NCBI RefSeq assembly: GCF_900626095.1
Contig: NZ_UYZZ01000001.1
Coordinates: 1 to 64,000 of the forward strand
Length of the DNA stretch: 64,000 bases
Source: Clostridium rectalis
GTDB lineage: Bacteria > Bacillota > Clostridia > Clostridiales > Clostridiaceae
Reading direction: 5' to 3'
This document shows, piece after piece, positions 8,519-17,774 of the stretch. The first letter of the stretch is position 1. Every line of letters starts with the position of its first letter. A model generated the notes under the pieces. That model was given only the letters and a program-made list of their open reading frames with translations, searched no databases and had not been told where the DNA came from. Both the position numbers and the translations under genes were made by a program.

Positions 8519-8641
8519 AAAGGGGAGTAGCGAATTTATAACTATTCGTCATGACGGCATTTAGCCCGGATAGTTACTCTTAGGTGAGATTGCAAGACCT
8601 TTGTCCTATTTGTTATACAAATAGGACAAAGGTCTTTTTTT
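8519..8641 (+). ncRNA. yybP-ykoY manganese riboswitch with terminator
   Basis: The leader opens with AAAGGGGAGTAGC and closes with GGTGAGATTGCAAGACCTTT, the conserved ends of the yybP-ykoY Mn2+ aptamer. The 3' side of its closing P1 helix (GACCTTT) is also the 5' arm of an 18-bp terminator stem (8595-8612 with 8618-8635) followed by a T-run. The two structures are mutually exclusive: Mn2+ binding should hold P1 closed and block the terminator, turning on the ATPase gene. The assignment comes from recalled consensus and was not covariance-scored. Confidence 0.85.
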
Positions 8642-8740
8642 ATTAATTTTAAGAGGGGGAATGAAAAAGAAACCATAAAAACTTAAACAGTTAAATAATT
8701 TATTCTTTATATACAAATAATATATATGAGGTGAAGTTGA

Positions 8741-11422
8741 ATGTGGTTTGACAAAGGCACGGATGAAGTGATAAAAGAATTAAATACTGATACTGTAAAT
8801 GGACTTACATCCAAAGAAGTGGAAGAAAGAAAAGTAAAATATGGACTTAATAAATTAGTAACTAAGAAACCTAAGTCAATTGTTCAAATGTTTTTTGAAC
8901 AATTAAATGATGTACTTATTTATATTTTACTAGCTGCAGCTATAATATCAGGACTTCTTGGAGAGGTAAGTGATGCTATAATAATAGGATTTGTTATTCT
9001 CTTAAATGCTGTAATTGGTGTAGTACAGGAATCAAAAGCAGAAAAAGCTTTAGAGGCACTAAAAGAAATGTCTACTCCTAAGGCAATAGTTAAAAGAGAT
9101 GGTGAACTTAAAGAAATACCATCTGAGGAAGTTGTTCCAGGAGATATAATAATATTGGATGCAGGAAGGTATATACCATGTGATTTAAGACTTGTAGAAA
9201 CTGCAAATTTAAAGGTTGAAGAATCTGCATTAACTGGTGAATCTGTACCAGTGGAAAAGGATTCAAAACTTTTTCTAGACAGTAAAGATACTGCATTAGG
9301 TGATCAAAGAAATATGGCATTTATGTCTACACTGGCTACATATGGAAGAGGTGTAGGTGTTGCAGTAGGCACAGGAATGAATACAGAAATAGGTAAAATT
9401 GCTAAAATGCTTGATAATAGTGAAAATGAATTAACACCTTTACAGAAAAAATTAGCAGAACTTGGTAAGTTGTTAGGCTTTGGGGCACTGGGAATATGCG
9501 GAGTAATGTTTTTAGTTGCTTTAGTTCAAAAAAGAGACTTATTTGAAATGTTTCTAACCGCTATAAGTTTAGCTGTAGCAGCAATACCTGAAGGACTACC
9601 TGCTATAGTTACAATAGTTCTTGCTATGGGCGTTCAGAAGATGATTAAAGAAAATGCTATAGTAAGAAAACTTCCAGCAGTAGAGACATTAGGGGCAGTA
9701 AATGTAATCTGTTCTGATAAAACAGGAACTTTAACTCAAAATAAGATGACTGTAACTAAGTTTTATGCAGATAATAATTTGGGTGATATTTCTACAATAG
9801 ATTTAAATAATAGTGTTCATAAATTGTTAGTGGAAAACTTAGTATTATGTAATGACGCTACTTATTCCGAGGAATCAAAGACTGGAGATCCAACAGAAAT
9901 AGCTTTACTTGAGGTTGGATTTAAATATGATATGGCAAAGATTGAATTGGATAAAAAATACGAAAGAGTTAATGAAATTCCTTTTGAATCAGATAGAAAA
10001 CTTATGACTACAGTAAATAAATATGATTCTGAGTATTATGTAATGACTAAAGGAGCTACAGACAATTTAATAAACCTATGTAAAGAAATTTATATTAATG
10101 GTGAGATAGTTCCATTGACAGAGGAAATAAAAAATCTTATAGCAAAGGCTTCTAACTCTATGTCAGATGATGCCTTAAGAGTTTTAGGAGCAGCTTTTAA
10201 AAAAATAGAATCTAAGCATATAGAAATTGATAAATTAGAAAATGATTTAATATTTATAGGCTTAGTTGGAATGATAGATCCACCAAGAGAAGAAGTAAAA
10301 GATTCTATTTTTGAATGTAAAAAATCCGGAATAAAAACTATAATGATAACAGGAGATCATAAAAATACTGCATTAGCTATAGCCAAGGAACTTGGAATTG
10401 CAGAAAATGAAAATCAGGCTATTTTTGGAGCGGAACTTGATAAACTTACAGAGGAGGAGTTAGCTTCAAAAGTTGATAATTTAAGAGTATTTGCAAGGGT
10501 TTCACCTGAACATAAAGTTAGAATAGTTAAGGCATTTAAATCTAAGGGCAATATAGTTTCTATGACTGGAGACGGAGTTAATGATGCTCCTTCACTTAAG
10601 ATGGCAGATATAGGTGTAGCTATGGGAATCACAGGTACAGATGTGGCGAAGGGCGCTTCTGATATGATACTTACAGATGATAATTTTTCAACTATTGTAT
10701 CTGCTATAAAAGAAGGGAGAAACATATTTAACAATATAAAAAAATCTATAGTATTTTTGCTTTCCTGTAATATAGGTGAGATAATTTCATTATTCTTTGC
10801 TATATTATTTGGTTGGCCAGCACCACTTAGACCAATACATCTATTATGGGTTAACCTTATAACTGATAGTTTACCAGCACTATCATTGGGTGCAGACCCA
10901 GGTGATCCAGAAGTAATGAAGGAAAAACCAAGGGATCCTAAAGCTAGTTTGTTTTCTGGTGGTACAGGAGTGTTTTTAATATTAAATGGTATTTTAATAG
11001 GAGTTTTAACATTAGTAGCTTTTGTAGTTGGAGTGAAAGTTTATACTAGGGATCCTAATTTATTCCCATTGTTTCCAAAGGATATACCGGAGGATGCTTT
11101 AACTCATGCTCAAACTATGGCATTTGTAGTTTTAAGCGTATCACAATTGTTTCATTCCCTAAATTTAAGACATCCAAGTAAATCTATATTCCAAGTAGGA
11201 TTATTTACAAATAAGTTTTTAATTGCTTCAGTATTATTTGGAATATTTTTGCAAGATGTAGTAATAACTGTACCTTTCTTTGCTAAAGTGTTTAAAGTAT
11301 TCGATTTACTTCCAAGAGATTGGTTGTTTGTAGGTATATTGTCGGTAATACCACTTGTAGTTAATGAAATAGTGAAAGTATTTATAAGAGCTAAAGAAAA
11401 AAGTGTTAGTGCTGATGTATAA
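8741..11422 (+). CDS. P-type cation-transporting ATPase (PMR1/YoaB-like), predicted Mn2+ exporter
   Basis: Type II P-type ATPase of 893 residues. An N-terminal cation ATPase domain precedes paired membrane helices; TGES is the actuator motif, PEGLPAIV is in membrane segment 4, the phosphorylated aspartate is D326 in DKTGTLT, and TGDGVNDAP is the hinge motif. The C-terminal helices contain LLWVNLITDSLPALSLG. The family covers Ca2+ and Mn2+ pumps. The Mn riboswitch directly upstream argues for export of Mn2+, by analogy with other riboswitch-controlled ATPases, although Ca2+ transport is not excluded. The start is an ATG with GAGGTG about 8 bases upstream. A strong terminator follows. Confidence 0.93.
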   Translation: MWFDKGTDEVIKELNTDTVNGLTSKEVEERKVKYGLNKLVTKKPKSIVQMFFEQLNDVLIYILLAAAIISGLLGEVSDAIIIGFVILLNAVIGVVQESKAEKALEALKEMSTPKAIVKRDGELKEIPSEEVVPGDIIILDAGRYIPCDLRLVETANLKVEESALTGESVPVEKDSKLFLDSKDTALGDQRNMAFMSTLATYGRGVGVAVGTGMNTEIGKIAKMLDNSENELTPLQKKLAELGKLLGFGALGICGVMFLVALVQKRDLFEMFLTAISLAVAAIPEGLPAIVTIVLAMGVQKMIKENAIVRKLPAVETLGAVNVICSDKTGTLTQNKMTVTKFYADNNLGDISTIDLNNSVHKLLVENLVLCNDATYSEESKTGDPTEIALLEVGFKYDMAKIELDKKYERVNEIPFESDRKLMTTVNKYDSEYYVMTKGATDNLINLCKEIYINGEIVPLTEEIKNLIAKASNSMSDDALRVLGAAFKKIESKHIEIDKLENDLIFIGLVGMIDPPREEVKDSIFECKKSGIKTIMITGDHKNTALAIAKELGIAENENQAIFGAELDKLTEEELASKVDNLRVFARVSPEHKVRIVKAFKSKGNIVSMTGDGVNDAPSLKMADIGVAMGITGTDVAKGASDMILTDDNFSTIVSAIKEGRNIFNNIKKSIVFLLSCNIGEIISLFFAILFGWPAPLRPIHLLWVNLITDSLPALSLGADPGDPEVMKEKPRDPKASLFSGGTGVFLILNGILIGVLTLVAFVVGVKVYTRDPNLFPLFPKDIPEDALTHAQTMAFVVLSVSQLFHSLNLRHPSKSIFQVGLFTNKFLIASVLFGIFLQDVVITVPFFAKVFKVFDLLPRDWLFVGILSVIPLVVNEIVKVFIRAKEKSVSADV

Positions 11423-11433
11423 AATTTAATTAT

Positions 11434-11478
11434 AAAAAAGTGTAGGATTATTTATTAATCTTACACTTTTTTATTTTT
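11434..11478 (+). terminator. Rho-independent terminator
   Basis: A 17-bp stem (11434-11450, arm ending GTGTAGGATTA) with a TTTAT loop and a T-rich 3' arm and tail, after the ATPase gene. Confidence 0.9.
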
Positions 11479-11501
11479 GGATCATTTTTGTTTTTGGAGT
11501 A

Positions 11502-11521
11502 GATAATGAAAATGATTATCG
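11502..11521 (+). promoter_or_regulatory. Fur-box-like operator upstream of MATE gene
   Basis: The sequence GATAATGAAAATGATTATCG contains a near match to the 15-bp Fur core TGATAATNATTATCA (13 of 15 at 11507-11521) and to the classical 19-bp GATAATGATAATCATTATC. It lies about 110 bases before the MATE start. Confidence 0.6.
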
Positions 11522-11631
11522 TTTATAATTGATTTAACTTAATGGGAAACTATATAAATTAATGTAAAAGCTTAAATGAAGTTTAAAAGTAAAAATAATA
11601 TAAAAAATTTCAATAAATTGGAGGTATAGCT

Positions 11632-12990
11632 ATGAATAAGAATAGAGAAGAATTACTAAAAAAAGAACCTAAAGAGTTAATGTTTAAATTATGTATTCCA
11701 GCAATTATTGGGATGCTTGTAATAGGATTATATTCTTTTATGGATGGAGTTTTTGCTGGACAATTAATAGGGAAAAATGCTATGGGAGCAGTAGGGGTTG
11801 CATATCCTATAACACTTATTAATAATTCTGTGGCTACTTTAATAGGAATTGGTTCTTCTTCCATTTTATCTAGAGCTATTGGGAAAAATGATAAAAAAAC
11901 AATAGATAAAATTATGGGGAATTTGCTAGCATTAGTATTGATATTTTCTATTATTATAATGACAATTGGGATAATATTTACAAAAGAGCTTTTATTTTTA
12001 ACTGGGGCCAAGGGAGAGATTCTAGATTTAGGTGTAAGATATCTTCGTATTATTTTTATAGGATCAATTTTTGTAAATTTTGCTCAAAGTGCAAATATGG
12101 TAATGCGTGGGGAAGGACTTATGAAAGAAGCAATGCTTTTTATGGGTATAGGAGCTGTTTTAAATATAGTCTTAGATCCTATATTAATAATAGTATTTGG
12201 TGAATATGCTATAGAAGGGGCGGCTGTTGCTACTGTAATATCCCAAGTTATACAAGCAATTATTATAATGTATCATTTTATAAAAAAGAGTAAAAATATT
12301 AGATTTCATGAAATAAAGGTTGAAAGAAGCTTACTTCCACAGATATTTTCCGTTGGAATATCAGCTATGATGATGCAATTTATGACCATTATACAGCAGA
12401 CATTACTTTACAGAATGGCTACAAAGTATGGAGGAAGTAATCAATTAATATTAATGGGTGCAGCTCTAAGAATACAGGCTTTTTCTTTTATACCTCTTTG
12501 GGGTATGAGTCAAGGATTACAGCCAGTAGTCGGAACAAATTATGGGGCAAATTTATTTTCAAGAGTAAGAAAAAGTACAAACATATTTATAATAGCATCT
12601 ATTATTTTGGCCTGTATATTTTGGATACCTATTGAATTGTTTCCTAAAAAAGTATTAGGATTATTTATAACGGATACTGTTATAGTTAGTGAGGGTATTA
12701 ATAACTTTAGAATAATGTATAGTATATTCCCAGTTTTAGCAGTCTGGATTATGACTATAACATTTTTTCAATCAATAGGTAATGGTAAAAATGCTGGTAT
12801 AATGGTCTTGTTAAGACAAATAATACTATTTGTGCCTTCAATTTTAATACTTCCATCTATATTAGGAATTGATGCGGTATGGTTTGTAACTCCATTAATT
12901 GATGGTATAGTATTTTTAATATCACTATATTTAATTTTTAAAGAGTATAAGAATATAAATGATGTAAAAAATTTAAAAATTAATCCGTAA
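11632..12990 (+). CDS. MATE family multidrug/sodium antiporter
   Basis: 452 residues and about 12 membrane segments arranged as two halves. N-terminal EPKELMFKLCIPAIIGMLVIGLYSFMDGVFAGQLIG and internal VMRGEGLMKEAMLFMGIGAVLNIVLDPILI are typical of the DinF/NorM-like clostridial MATE branch. These proteins expel cationic drugs, dyes or metabolites by Na+ or H+ antiport. The start is an ATG with GGAGG upstream. The Fur-like box before it suggests iron-dependent expression, which would fit export of a siderophore or a redox-active compound, but this is inference. Monocistronic. Confidence 0.88.
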   Translation: MNKNREELLKKEPKELMFKLCIPAIIGMLVIGLYSFMDGVFAGQLIGKNAMGAVGVAYPITLINNSVATLIGIGSSSILSRAIGKNDKKTIDKIMGNLLALVLIFSIIIMTIGIIFTKELLFLTGAKGEILDLGVRYLRIIFIGSIFVNFAQSANMVMRGEGLMKEAMLFMGIGAVLNIVLDPILIIVFGEYAIEGAAVATVISQVIQAIIIMYHFIKKSKNIRFHEIKVERSLLPQIFSVGISAMMMQFMTIIQQTLLYRMATKYGGSNQLILMGAALRIQAFSFIPLWGMSQGLQPVVGTNYGANLFSRVRKSTNIFIIASIILACIFWIPIELFPKKVLGLFITDTVIVSEGINNFRIMYSIFPVLAVWIMTITFFQSIGNGKNAGIMVLLRQIILFVPSILILPSILGIDAVWFVTPLIDGIVFLISLYLIFKEYKNINDVKNLKINP

Positions 12991-13001
12991 AAATAGTTTA
13001 G

Positions 13002-13036
13002 GCTGTTGATAATTATAATTTATCAACAGCTCTTTA
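13002..13036. terminator. Bidirectional terminator
   Basis: Stem GCTGTTGATAA at 13002-13012 with 13020-13030, between convergent MATE and TraX genes. Confidence 0.85.
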
Positions 13037-13765
13037 TTAGATATAGCAACTTATTATATATATAATCCATAAATGTAATGGATAAAATGCATAAAACATA
13101 TATTTTGTAAGTTTAGTATTAATACCCCTTTTCCCATTATATAAAAGTATTAATATTATAGCAAAAATCATCATCCACTGGGTGTTAAGTAAGAATAAAT
13201 TATCATATATAAAGGATGGAGAAGAATTAATAAATTGCGGAATTAAAGGACCAAGGTTAAGTACTAGGAAAACTAAAACATATACTAAAGGCATGGATTT
13301 TTTCCCTCTATAATAATAAAAAATATAGGTCATTACTACTCCAAATATAGAGGATTCTGTATATAACATTAAATATGAAATAAACGTGGCTAATAGTACA
13401 CCTAATACCATGAGTTTTTTGTTTTCTTTTGTGCATTTAATAAATGTAAATATACTCATTAGAACTACAGATAAACCTAAAGATAAAAATATATTATTAT
13501 GTATTACTCTATTGCTAGGTAAAATAAAACATAATGTTTTAGATCCAACAAACATTATTAATGCCCAGAAAAATAATCTAGTAATATATTTAAGTTTACT
13601 GCTTGTATAAAAAAAACCTTCTACTACTAAGAAAGCGAAAACAGGAGAGACTAATCTTCCTAAATAATTAAACCATATAGGCATGTTGGGCAAGTAAGCA
13701 TTTACATGGTCTAAAATCATAAGTAGCATTACTAATATTTTTAATTTAAAGCTATCTAACTTCAT
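13037..13765 (-). CDS. TraX family integral membrane protein (copy 2)
   Basis: 242 residues, hydrophobic throughout, about 8 membrane segments. FKLKILVMLLMILDHVNAYLP matches the N-terminal TraX signature with its Asp-His pair, then LGRLVSPVFAFLVVEGFFYTSS and the C-terminal YMFYAFYPLHLWIIYII. It is a divergent paralogue of the protein at 4579-5376; both keep the same motif order. The RBS is GGGAGG about 7 bases from ATG. Monocistronic with about 245 bases of upstream space. Function unknown; acyl transfer at the membrane is only suggested by the family name. Confidence 0.85.
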   Translation of the reverse strand: MKLDSFKLKILVMLLMILDHVNAYLPNMPIWFNYLGRLVSPVFAFLVVEGFFYTSSKLKYITRLFFWALIMFVGSKTLCFILPSNRVIHNNIFLSLGLSVVLMSIFTFIKCTKENKKLMVLGVLLATFISYLMLYTESSIFGVVMTYIFYYYRGKKSMPLVYVLVFLVLNLGPLIPQFINSSPSFIYDNLFLLNTQWMMIFAIILILLYNGKRGINTKLTKYMFYAFYPLHLWIIYIISCYI

Positions 13766-13942
13766 ATTGTGACCTCCCTAAATTTAAATTGCAATTCATA
13801 TTATATATTGAAGCTAGAAAACATACTATTTATTTGCATTACAGCTACCTTTCAGTTTTGCAATATTAACTTTTCATGAATATTATATTAGATTTATCAT
13901 ATTTTTTATAAGGTCATATAATACCTAAAAGTTTAATTCATA

Positions 13943-13984
13943 ATAAAAACTAAAGCCTTTATAAATAATTTAGACTTTAGTTTG
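13943..13984 (-). terminator. Terminator of the Bce-type operon
   Basis: Stem AAAACTAAAG (13946-13955) with CTTTAGTTT (13975-13983); on the minus strand it ends in a T-run, just past the permease stop at 14011. Confidence 0.75.
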
Positions 13985-14010
13985 GTATTTAAATAAATTA
14001 TATAGAAATT

Positions 14011-15918
14011 TTATATAGTATATTTTAGTAATTTTTTTATATATTTTGAGCGTATTTTTAGAAAATATATAAAATGGATTATAAAAAAGCTAATCCATAT
14101 AAAGAAAAATCTTATTTTAATAGGATAACTCAGTACCCCTTGTAAACACTTAAGAGCAAAAAAAGTATGGAATATAGAAATAAAATATGGGACAAAAAAT
14201 AATATAAATGTTTGAATGGTAATTGAAGTTTTTATTTCATTATTAGTTAATCCTAGTTTACTTATATTTTTATATTTGTTTTTGTCTTCATTTATATCTA
14301 CATAGAATTTAAAGTATAGGAAACTACCTGCCCCTATAAGGAATATGGCACCTATAAAAAATCCTATAAATAATTGTAAACTAGATTGAAATTTGTCATA
14401 TTCATAAACATCAGAGCTAGTTAAAAATATAAATGAATCCTTATATTTTCTATGTATTTTATTGTTTAATGATGAAATGGAAGATAGGTTGTTTTTCCAT
14501 TCAGGAACCACATAACCATAGAAAGTAATATTAGAATAATTATTTTTTATACTATCGTATAGAGAATCTTCTACTACTATAGAATTTGAAAGTATTCCTA
14601 ATGGGAATATATTTCTATTACTTACACCTTTAACTTTTAAAGTAATATTATCTTTTAGCCAAATGCTTTTTTTATCAAGTAATGTTTTTATGTAATGCTT
14701 CTTATTATAATTTGATATTAAATAGGTTTCATTTTTATTTAATTTTATAGGAGTTAAAAAAATTTTATTGCTTTTTAAAGTATTTAATATTTTGTTAAAA
14801 TCAGCTAATTTTATTATATAATAGTCTTCATCCATAACCTCTTCTTTTATAATAGATAGTTTACATTTATTATATTTTTCATTGCTATTGTTTAATGTAT
14901 TTTCTATAATAGAAACATGATTTTTCTCTTCAATATTTTTATCAAGGGATAAATAAGAAATTGTAAAGGGGAAATATGTTATTATTCTAGAATCTTGATT
15001 ATAATTTAATATATACAATGATGATATTGTGGTAAATGCAGCTGAAAAAATAATGGTTATTAAGAATAACATATGTGCATTTTTTTTTATTCTATAGGAT
15101 AAATCTGATATCCAAAGAATATTTGTTTTTTTCATATAAAATTTTTTATTTAATTTTAATTTGTTGATTACAAGAATACTGAATTGAGAATAAAGCAAAT
15201 AGGTTCCTATTGTAATTAGCATAAGAATTAATGGTATATAATTATTGAAATTTTTAAAGTACTCACTAAAATATGAAATAAAATATCCTAATAAAATTAG
15301 AAAAATTGATAAAATGGATAGTAAAGAAGAATAATTGATATATTTATTGCTTTCCTCTTTTATTTTTAGTAGTTTTGTTACTTTTTTAGAGGGAATAATA
15401 AAAGAACAAAATAATGATACTACAAAAAATAAGAATGAGAATAAAACTATAGTTATTATTATTGCTTTTCGAGGAAAATAAAAATACATATTTATTCCTA
15501 TTATATTTGAGCTTAATAATAAAAAGAATTTACAAAAAGCTAATCCAAATATTATACCTATGATAATAGAGAAAAAACCTACCAGTAAATTTTCAATGAG
15601 GATTAAGCTTTTAAGTTGAAATTGTGATGCTCCTAAAATAGTTAATATGCCAAAATCCTGCATACGTAATTTCAAAAATGTACTTAAAGAATATAGTATA
15701 AATAAAAATGAAAATAAGGATATTATAATTTCAGAAAATAGTAGCATAATAAAAGTAACGTTTCCTATTTTTTCATAGGAATTAATTAAAGTAGGATGAA
15801 ACATACATATGGCAAAAGAAAAAAATATAGTAACGGAGAAAATGCTACTTAAAAAATAGGCAATGTATGAATTGAAATTTCTGCGTATGTTAGTTAGGGC
15901 GAATTGATAAAAAGTCAT
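14011..15918 (-). CDS. BceB-like ABC transporter permease (FtsX family)
   Basis: About 635 residues. The N-terminal FALTNIRRNFNSYIAYFLSSIFSVTIFF is the usual opening of BceB permeases. Four membrane segments, a long soluble stretch at about residues 310-520 (the large extracellular loop that contacts the peptide and the kinase), and further C-terminal membrane helices follow, consistent with the ten-helix layout. The start is the ATG at 15918 behind AGGAGGTG; the frame opens at a GTG that is part of that RBS. It overlaps the end of the ATPase gene by 29 bases, implying coupled translation. With its ATPase it should remove or shield lipid II-cycle targets from antimicrobial peptides. Confidence 0.9.
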   Translation of the reverse strand: MTFYQFALTNIRRNFNSYIAYFLSSIFSVTIFFSFAICMFHPTLINSYEKIGNVTFIMLLFSEIIISLFSFLFILYSLSTFLKLRMQDFGILTILGASQFQLKSLILIENLLVGFFSIIIGIIFGLAFCKFFLLLSSNIIGINMYFYFPRKAIIITIVLFSFLFFVVSLFCSFIIPSKKVTKLLKIKEESNKYINYSSLLSILSIFLILLGYFISYFSEYFKNFNNYIPLILMLITIGTYLLYSQFSILVINKLKLNKKFYMKKTNILWISDLSYRIKKNAHMLFLITIIFSAAFTTISSLYILNYNQDSRIITYFPFTISYLSLDKNIEEKNHVSIIENTLNNSNEKYNKCKLSIIKEEVMDEDYYIIKLADFNKILNTLKSNKIFLTPIKLNKNETYLISNYNKKHYIKTLLDKKSIWLKDNITLKVKGVSNRNIFPLGILSNSIVVEDSLYDSIKNNYSNITFYGYVVPEWKNNLSSISSLNNKIHRKYKDSFIFLTSSDVYEYDKFQSSLQLFIGFFIGAIFLIGAGSFLYFKFYVDINEDKNKYKNISKLGLTNNEIKTSITIQTFILFFVPYFISIFHTFFALKCLQGVLSYPIKIRFFFIWISFFIIHFIYFLKIRSKYIKKLLKYTI

Positions 15919-16669
15919 TATTATAATCACCTCCTAGAAAAGAGAGTACATCAATAATTTGTTGGTAGAACTTATGTCTACTCTCCCCTCTATGAATTTC
16001 ATTAAATAGTTCTCCGTCTTTAATAAATATTACTCTATTACAATAACTAGCGGTAATGGGATTATGGGTTACCATTAAAGTGGTTACATTATCTTTTTTA
16101 TTCAAACTTTCAAATAGTTCCATAACATCTTTAGTAGATTTTGAATCTAAATTTCCAGTAGGCTCATCTGCAAGAAGGAGAGAAGGGGAATGTATTATGG
16201 CTCTGGCTATAGCTGCTCTTTGAATTTGCCCTCCAGAAACTTCAAAAGTTTTCTTATGTAAAATATCTTCTATATTTAATTTTTGAGAAATTTCTATAAG
16301 TTTTTTCTCCATTTCCTTAATAGAATAACCGTCTAAAATCAAAGGTAATAATATATTTTCCCCTAAAGTTAGAGTGCTGATTAAATTAAAATCTTGAAAT
16401 ACAAAGCCTAACTCTCTTCTACGAAATAAGGAAAGGTTTTTATAAGAAAGTTTATAGGGATTTTTATTGTTTACAAAGATTTCACCAGAGGACGGATAAT
16501 CAATGGTGGAGATTATATTAAGTAAAGTAGTTTTTCCACTACCTGATGGACCCATTATTCCAACAAATGATCCTTTTTCCATGAAGAAATTAATATTATT
16601 AAGTGCTATAGTTGGTACCTTACCTTCATATATTTTAGATACATTATTTAAATTTAATATTTCATTCAT
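15890..16669 (-). CDS. BceA-like ABC transporter ATPase
   Basis: 259 residues. Walker A is GPSGSGKTT near residue 40, the signature is VSGGQIQRAAIARA, and Walker B is LLLADEPTGNLDS, with the switch His in MVTHN. This is the MacB/BceA class of ATPase that works with a single FtsX-type permease, encoded next. A short C-terminal tail (after about residue 245) overlaps the permease start. The start is an ATG with a GTAGGT-type RBS. A response-regulator-like inverted repeat lies about 105 bases upstream. The module resembles BceAB-type bacitracin, mersacidin or lantibiotic detoxification; the exact peptide is unknown. Confidence 0.93.
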   Translation of the reverse strand: MNEILNLNNVSKIYEGKVPTIALNNINFFMEKGSFVGIMGPSGSGKTTLLNIISTIDYPSSGEIFVNNKNPYKLSYKNLSLFRRRELGFVFQDFNLISTLTLGENILLPLILDGYSIKEMEKKLIEISQKLNIEDILHKKTFEVSGGQIQRAAIARAIIHSPSLLLADEPTGNLDSKSTKDVMELFESLNKKDNVTTLMVTHNPITASYCNRVIFIKDGELFNEIHRGESRHKFYQQIIDVLSFLGGDYNNDFLSIRPN

Positions 16670-16773
16670 TAGATTACCTACTTTCTATAGAAATGAATTT
16701 TTCATAAAAGATAGTTAATACTTATTTTATAATATAAATATTTACTGCTCTATCTAATAACGTTTCATTATTA

Positions 16774-16787
16774 TTACATTTATGTAA
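16774..16787 (-). promoter_or_regulatory. Predicted BceR-type operator for the ABC transporter genes
   Basis: TTACA-TTTA-TGTAA, a perfect 5+5 inverted repeat with a 4-base spacer. It matches the TNACA-N4-TGTNA pattern described for BceR-like regulators. It sits in the 130-base gap between the kinase and ATPase genes, with AT-rich -10-like sequence (TATTATAAA) downstream on the minus strand. Confidence 0.65.
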
Positions 16788-16799
16788 GGAAGGGATTCC

Positions 16800-17774
16800 T
16801 TAAAATAAAACTTTTATACAAGTACCTTTACCTATCTCTGACTGTACCTGAAGTTTAAGATTCAATTTATTACAAACTTCTTTTACTATATAAAGACCTA
16901 CCCCTGTAGATTCTCCGAATTTGCGTCCATTTTCACCAGTATAAAAGGGTTCAAATATTCTTTTTATATCACATTTAGGAATACCTATTCCCTCATCACA
17001 TACTTGTAGTATAATCTTATTATTTTTTTCGTAGGAAGAAATAAATATTTTAGAGTTCTCCCTATTAGAGTATTTAATTGAGTTAGTTAAAAATTGTTTC
17101 AATATAAATTTTAACCATTTTGTATCACAATTTATTTTATGATTATTTTTAAGTTCTACCTTAGGATATACTCTTTTTCTTATAAATAGGCGCTTTAAAT
17201 CGTTAATTACCTCATAGATAAGAGAGTTTAAATCTATAGGTTCAATGTGAAAGTCATTTTCAAAAGTATCCATCCTAGCTAAGTATAATGCAGTGTTTAA
17301 TCCCTCATTCAGTTTTTCTACTTCCGTTTTTATATTATTAAGATTATTAAAATCACCATCTTGAATAATAAGCTGAATTACAGATAAGGGGGTTTTCATC
17401 TGATGAACCCATTGATTTATAAAAGTAAGATGTTCTTTTTGCTTACTTATATATTTTTGTAATTGGTTTTGATAAACAGTATATTGCTTTTTTAAAAATA
17501 TATCTAATTTTATACCAATAGGGGAAGTACCCATTTGCAGAAGGCAGTCTTCAGGGGAATCTATTTTCCTGTCTAAGTTTTCATACATATTTTTATTTAT
17601 TATATATCTATAAATGAGAAAACATATCAGTAAAAACAGACTTAAGAAAATAAAATAAAAAATATTTTCTTTAGAGCTAAAGCCACCTATATTATAATAA
17701 ATTAATGGTAGAATTAATAAATTAAATATATATAAAAGTATGAAGGGCATATGTTCTAGTATAAATAATTTCAT
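16800..17774 (-). CDS. BceS-like intramembrane-sensing histidine kinase
   Basis: 324 residues. Two membrane helices (about 10-28 and 38-58) are separated by a very short outside loop, so ligand sensing cannot be direct; BceS kinases of this type sense through the permease. The H-box is FINQWVHQMKTPLS (H124), the N-box contains TNSIKYSN, and the G-boxes are CDEGIGIP and GESTGVGLYIVKEV. The gene overlaps the response regulator stop by one base (TAATG), a translational coupling signature. It should phosphorylate the regulator encoded upstream in response to transporter activity on antimicrobial peptides. Confidence 0.93.
   Translation of the reverse strand: MKLFILEHMPFILLYIFNLLILPLIYYNIGGFSSKENIFYFIFLSLFLLICFLIYRYIINKNMYENLDRKIDSPEDCLLQMGTSPIGIKLDIFLKKQYTVYQNQLQKYISKQKEHLTFINQWVHQMKTPLSVIQLIIQDGDFNNLNNIKTEVEKLNEGLNTALYLARMDTFENDFHIEPIDLNSLIYEVINDLKRLFIRKRVYPKVELKNNHKINCDTKWLKFILKQFLTNSIKYSNRENSKIFISSYEKNNKIILQVCDEGIGIPKCDIKRIFEPFYTGENGRKFGESTGVGLYIVKEVCNKLNLKLQVQSEIGKGTCIKVLF

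Noticed and set aside
11610-12011. 133-codon minus-strand frame over the MATE gene
   Set aside because: Antisense shadow with no RBS.
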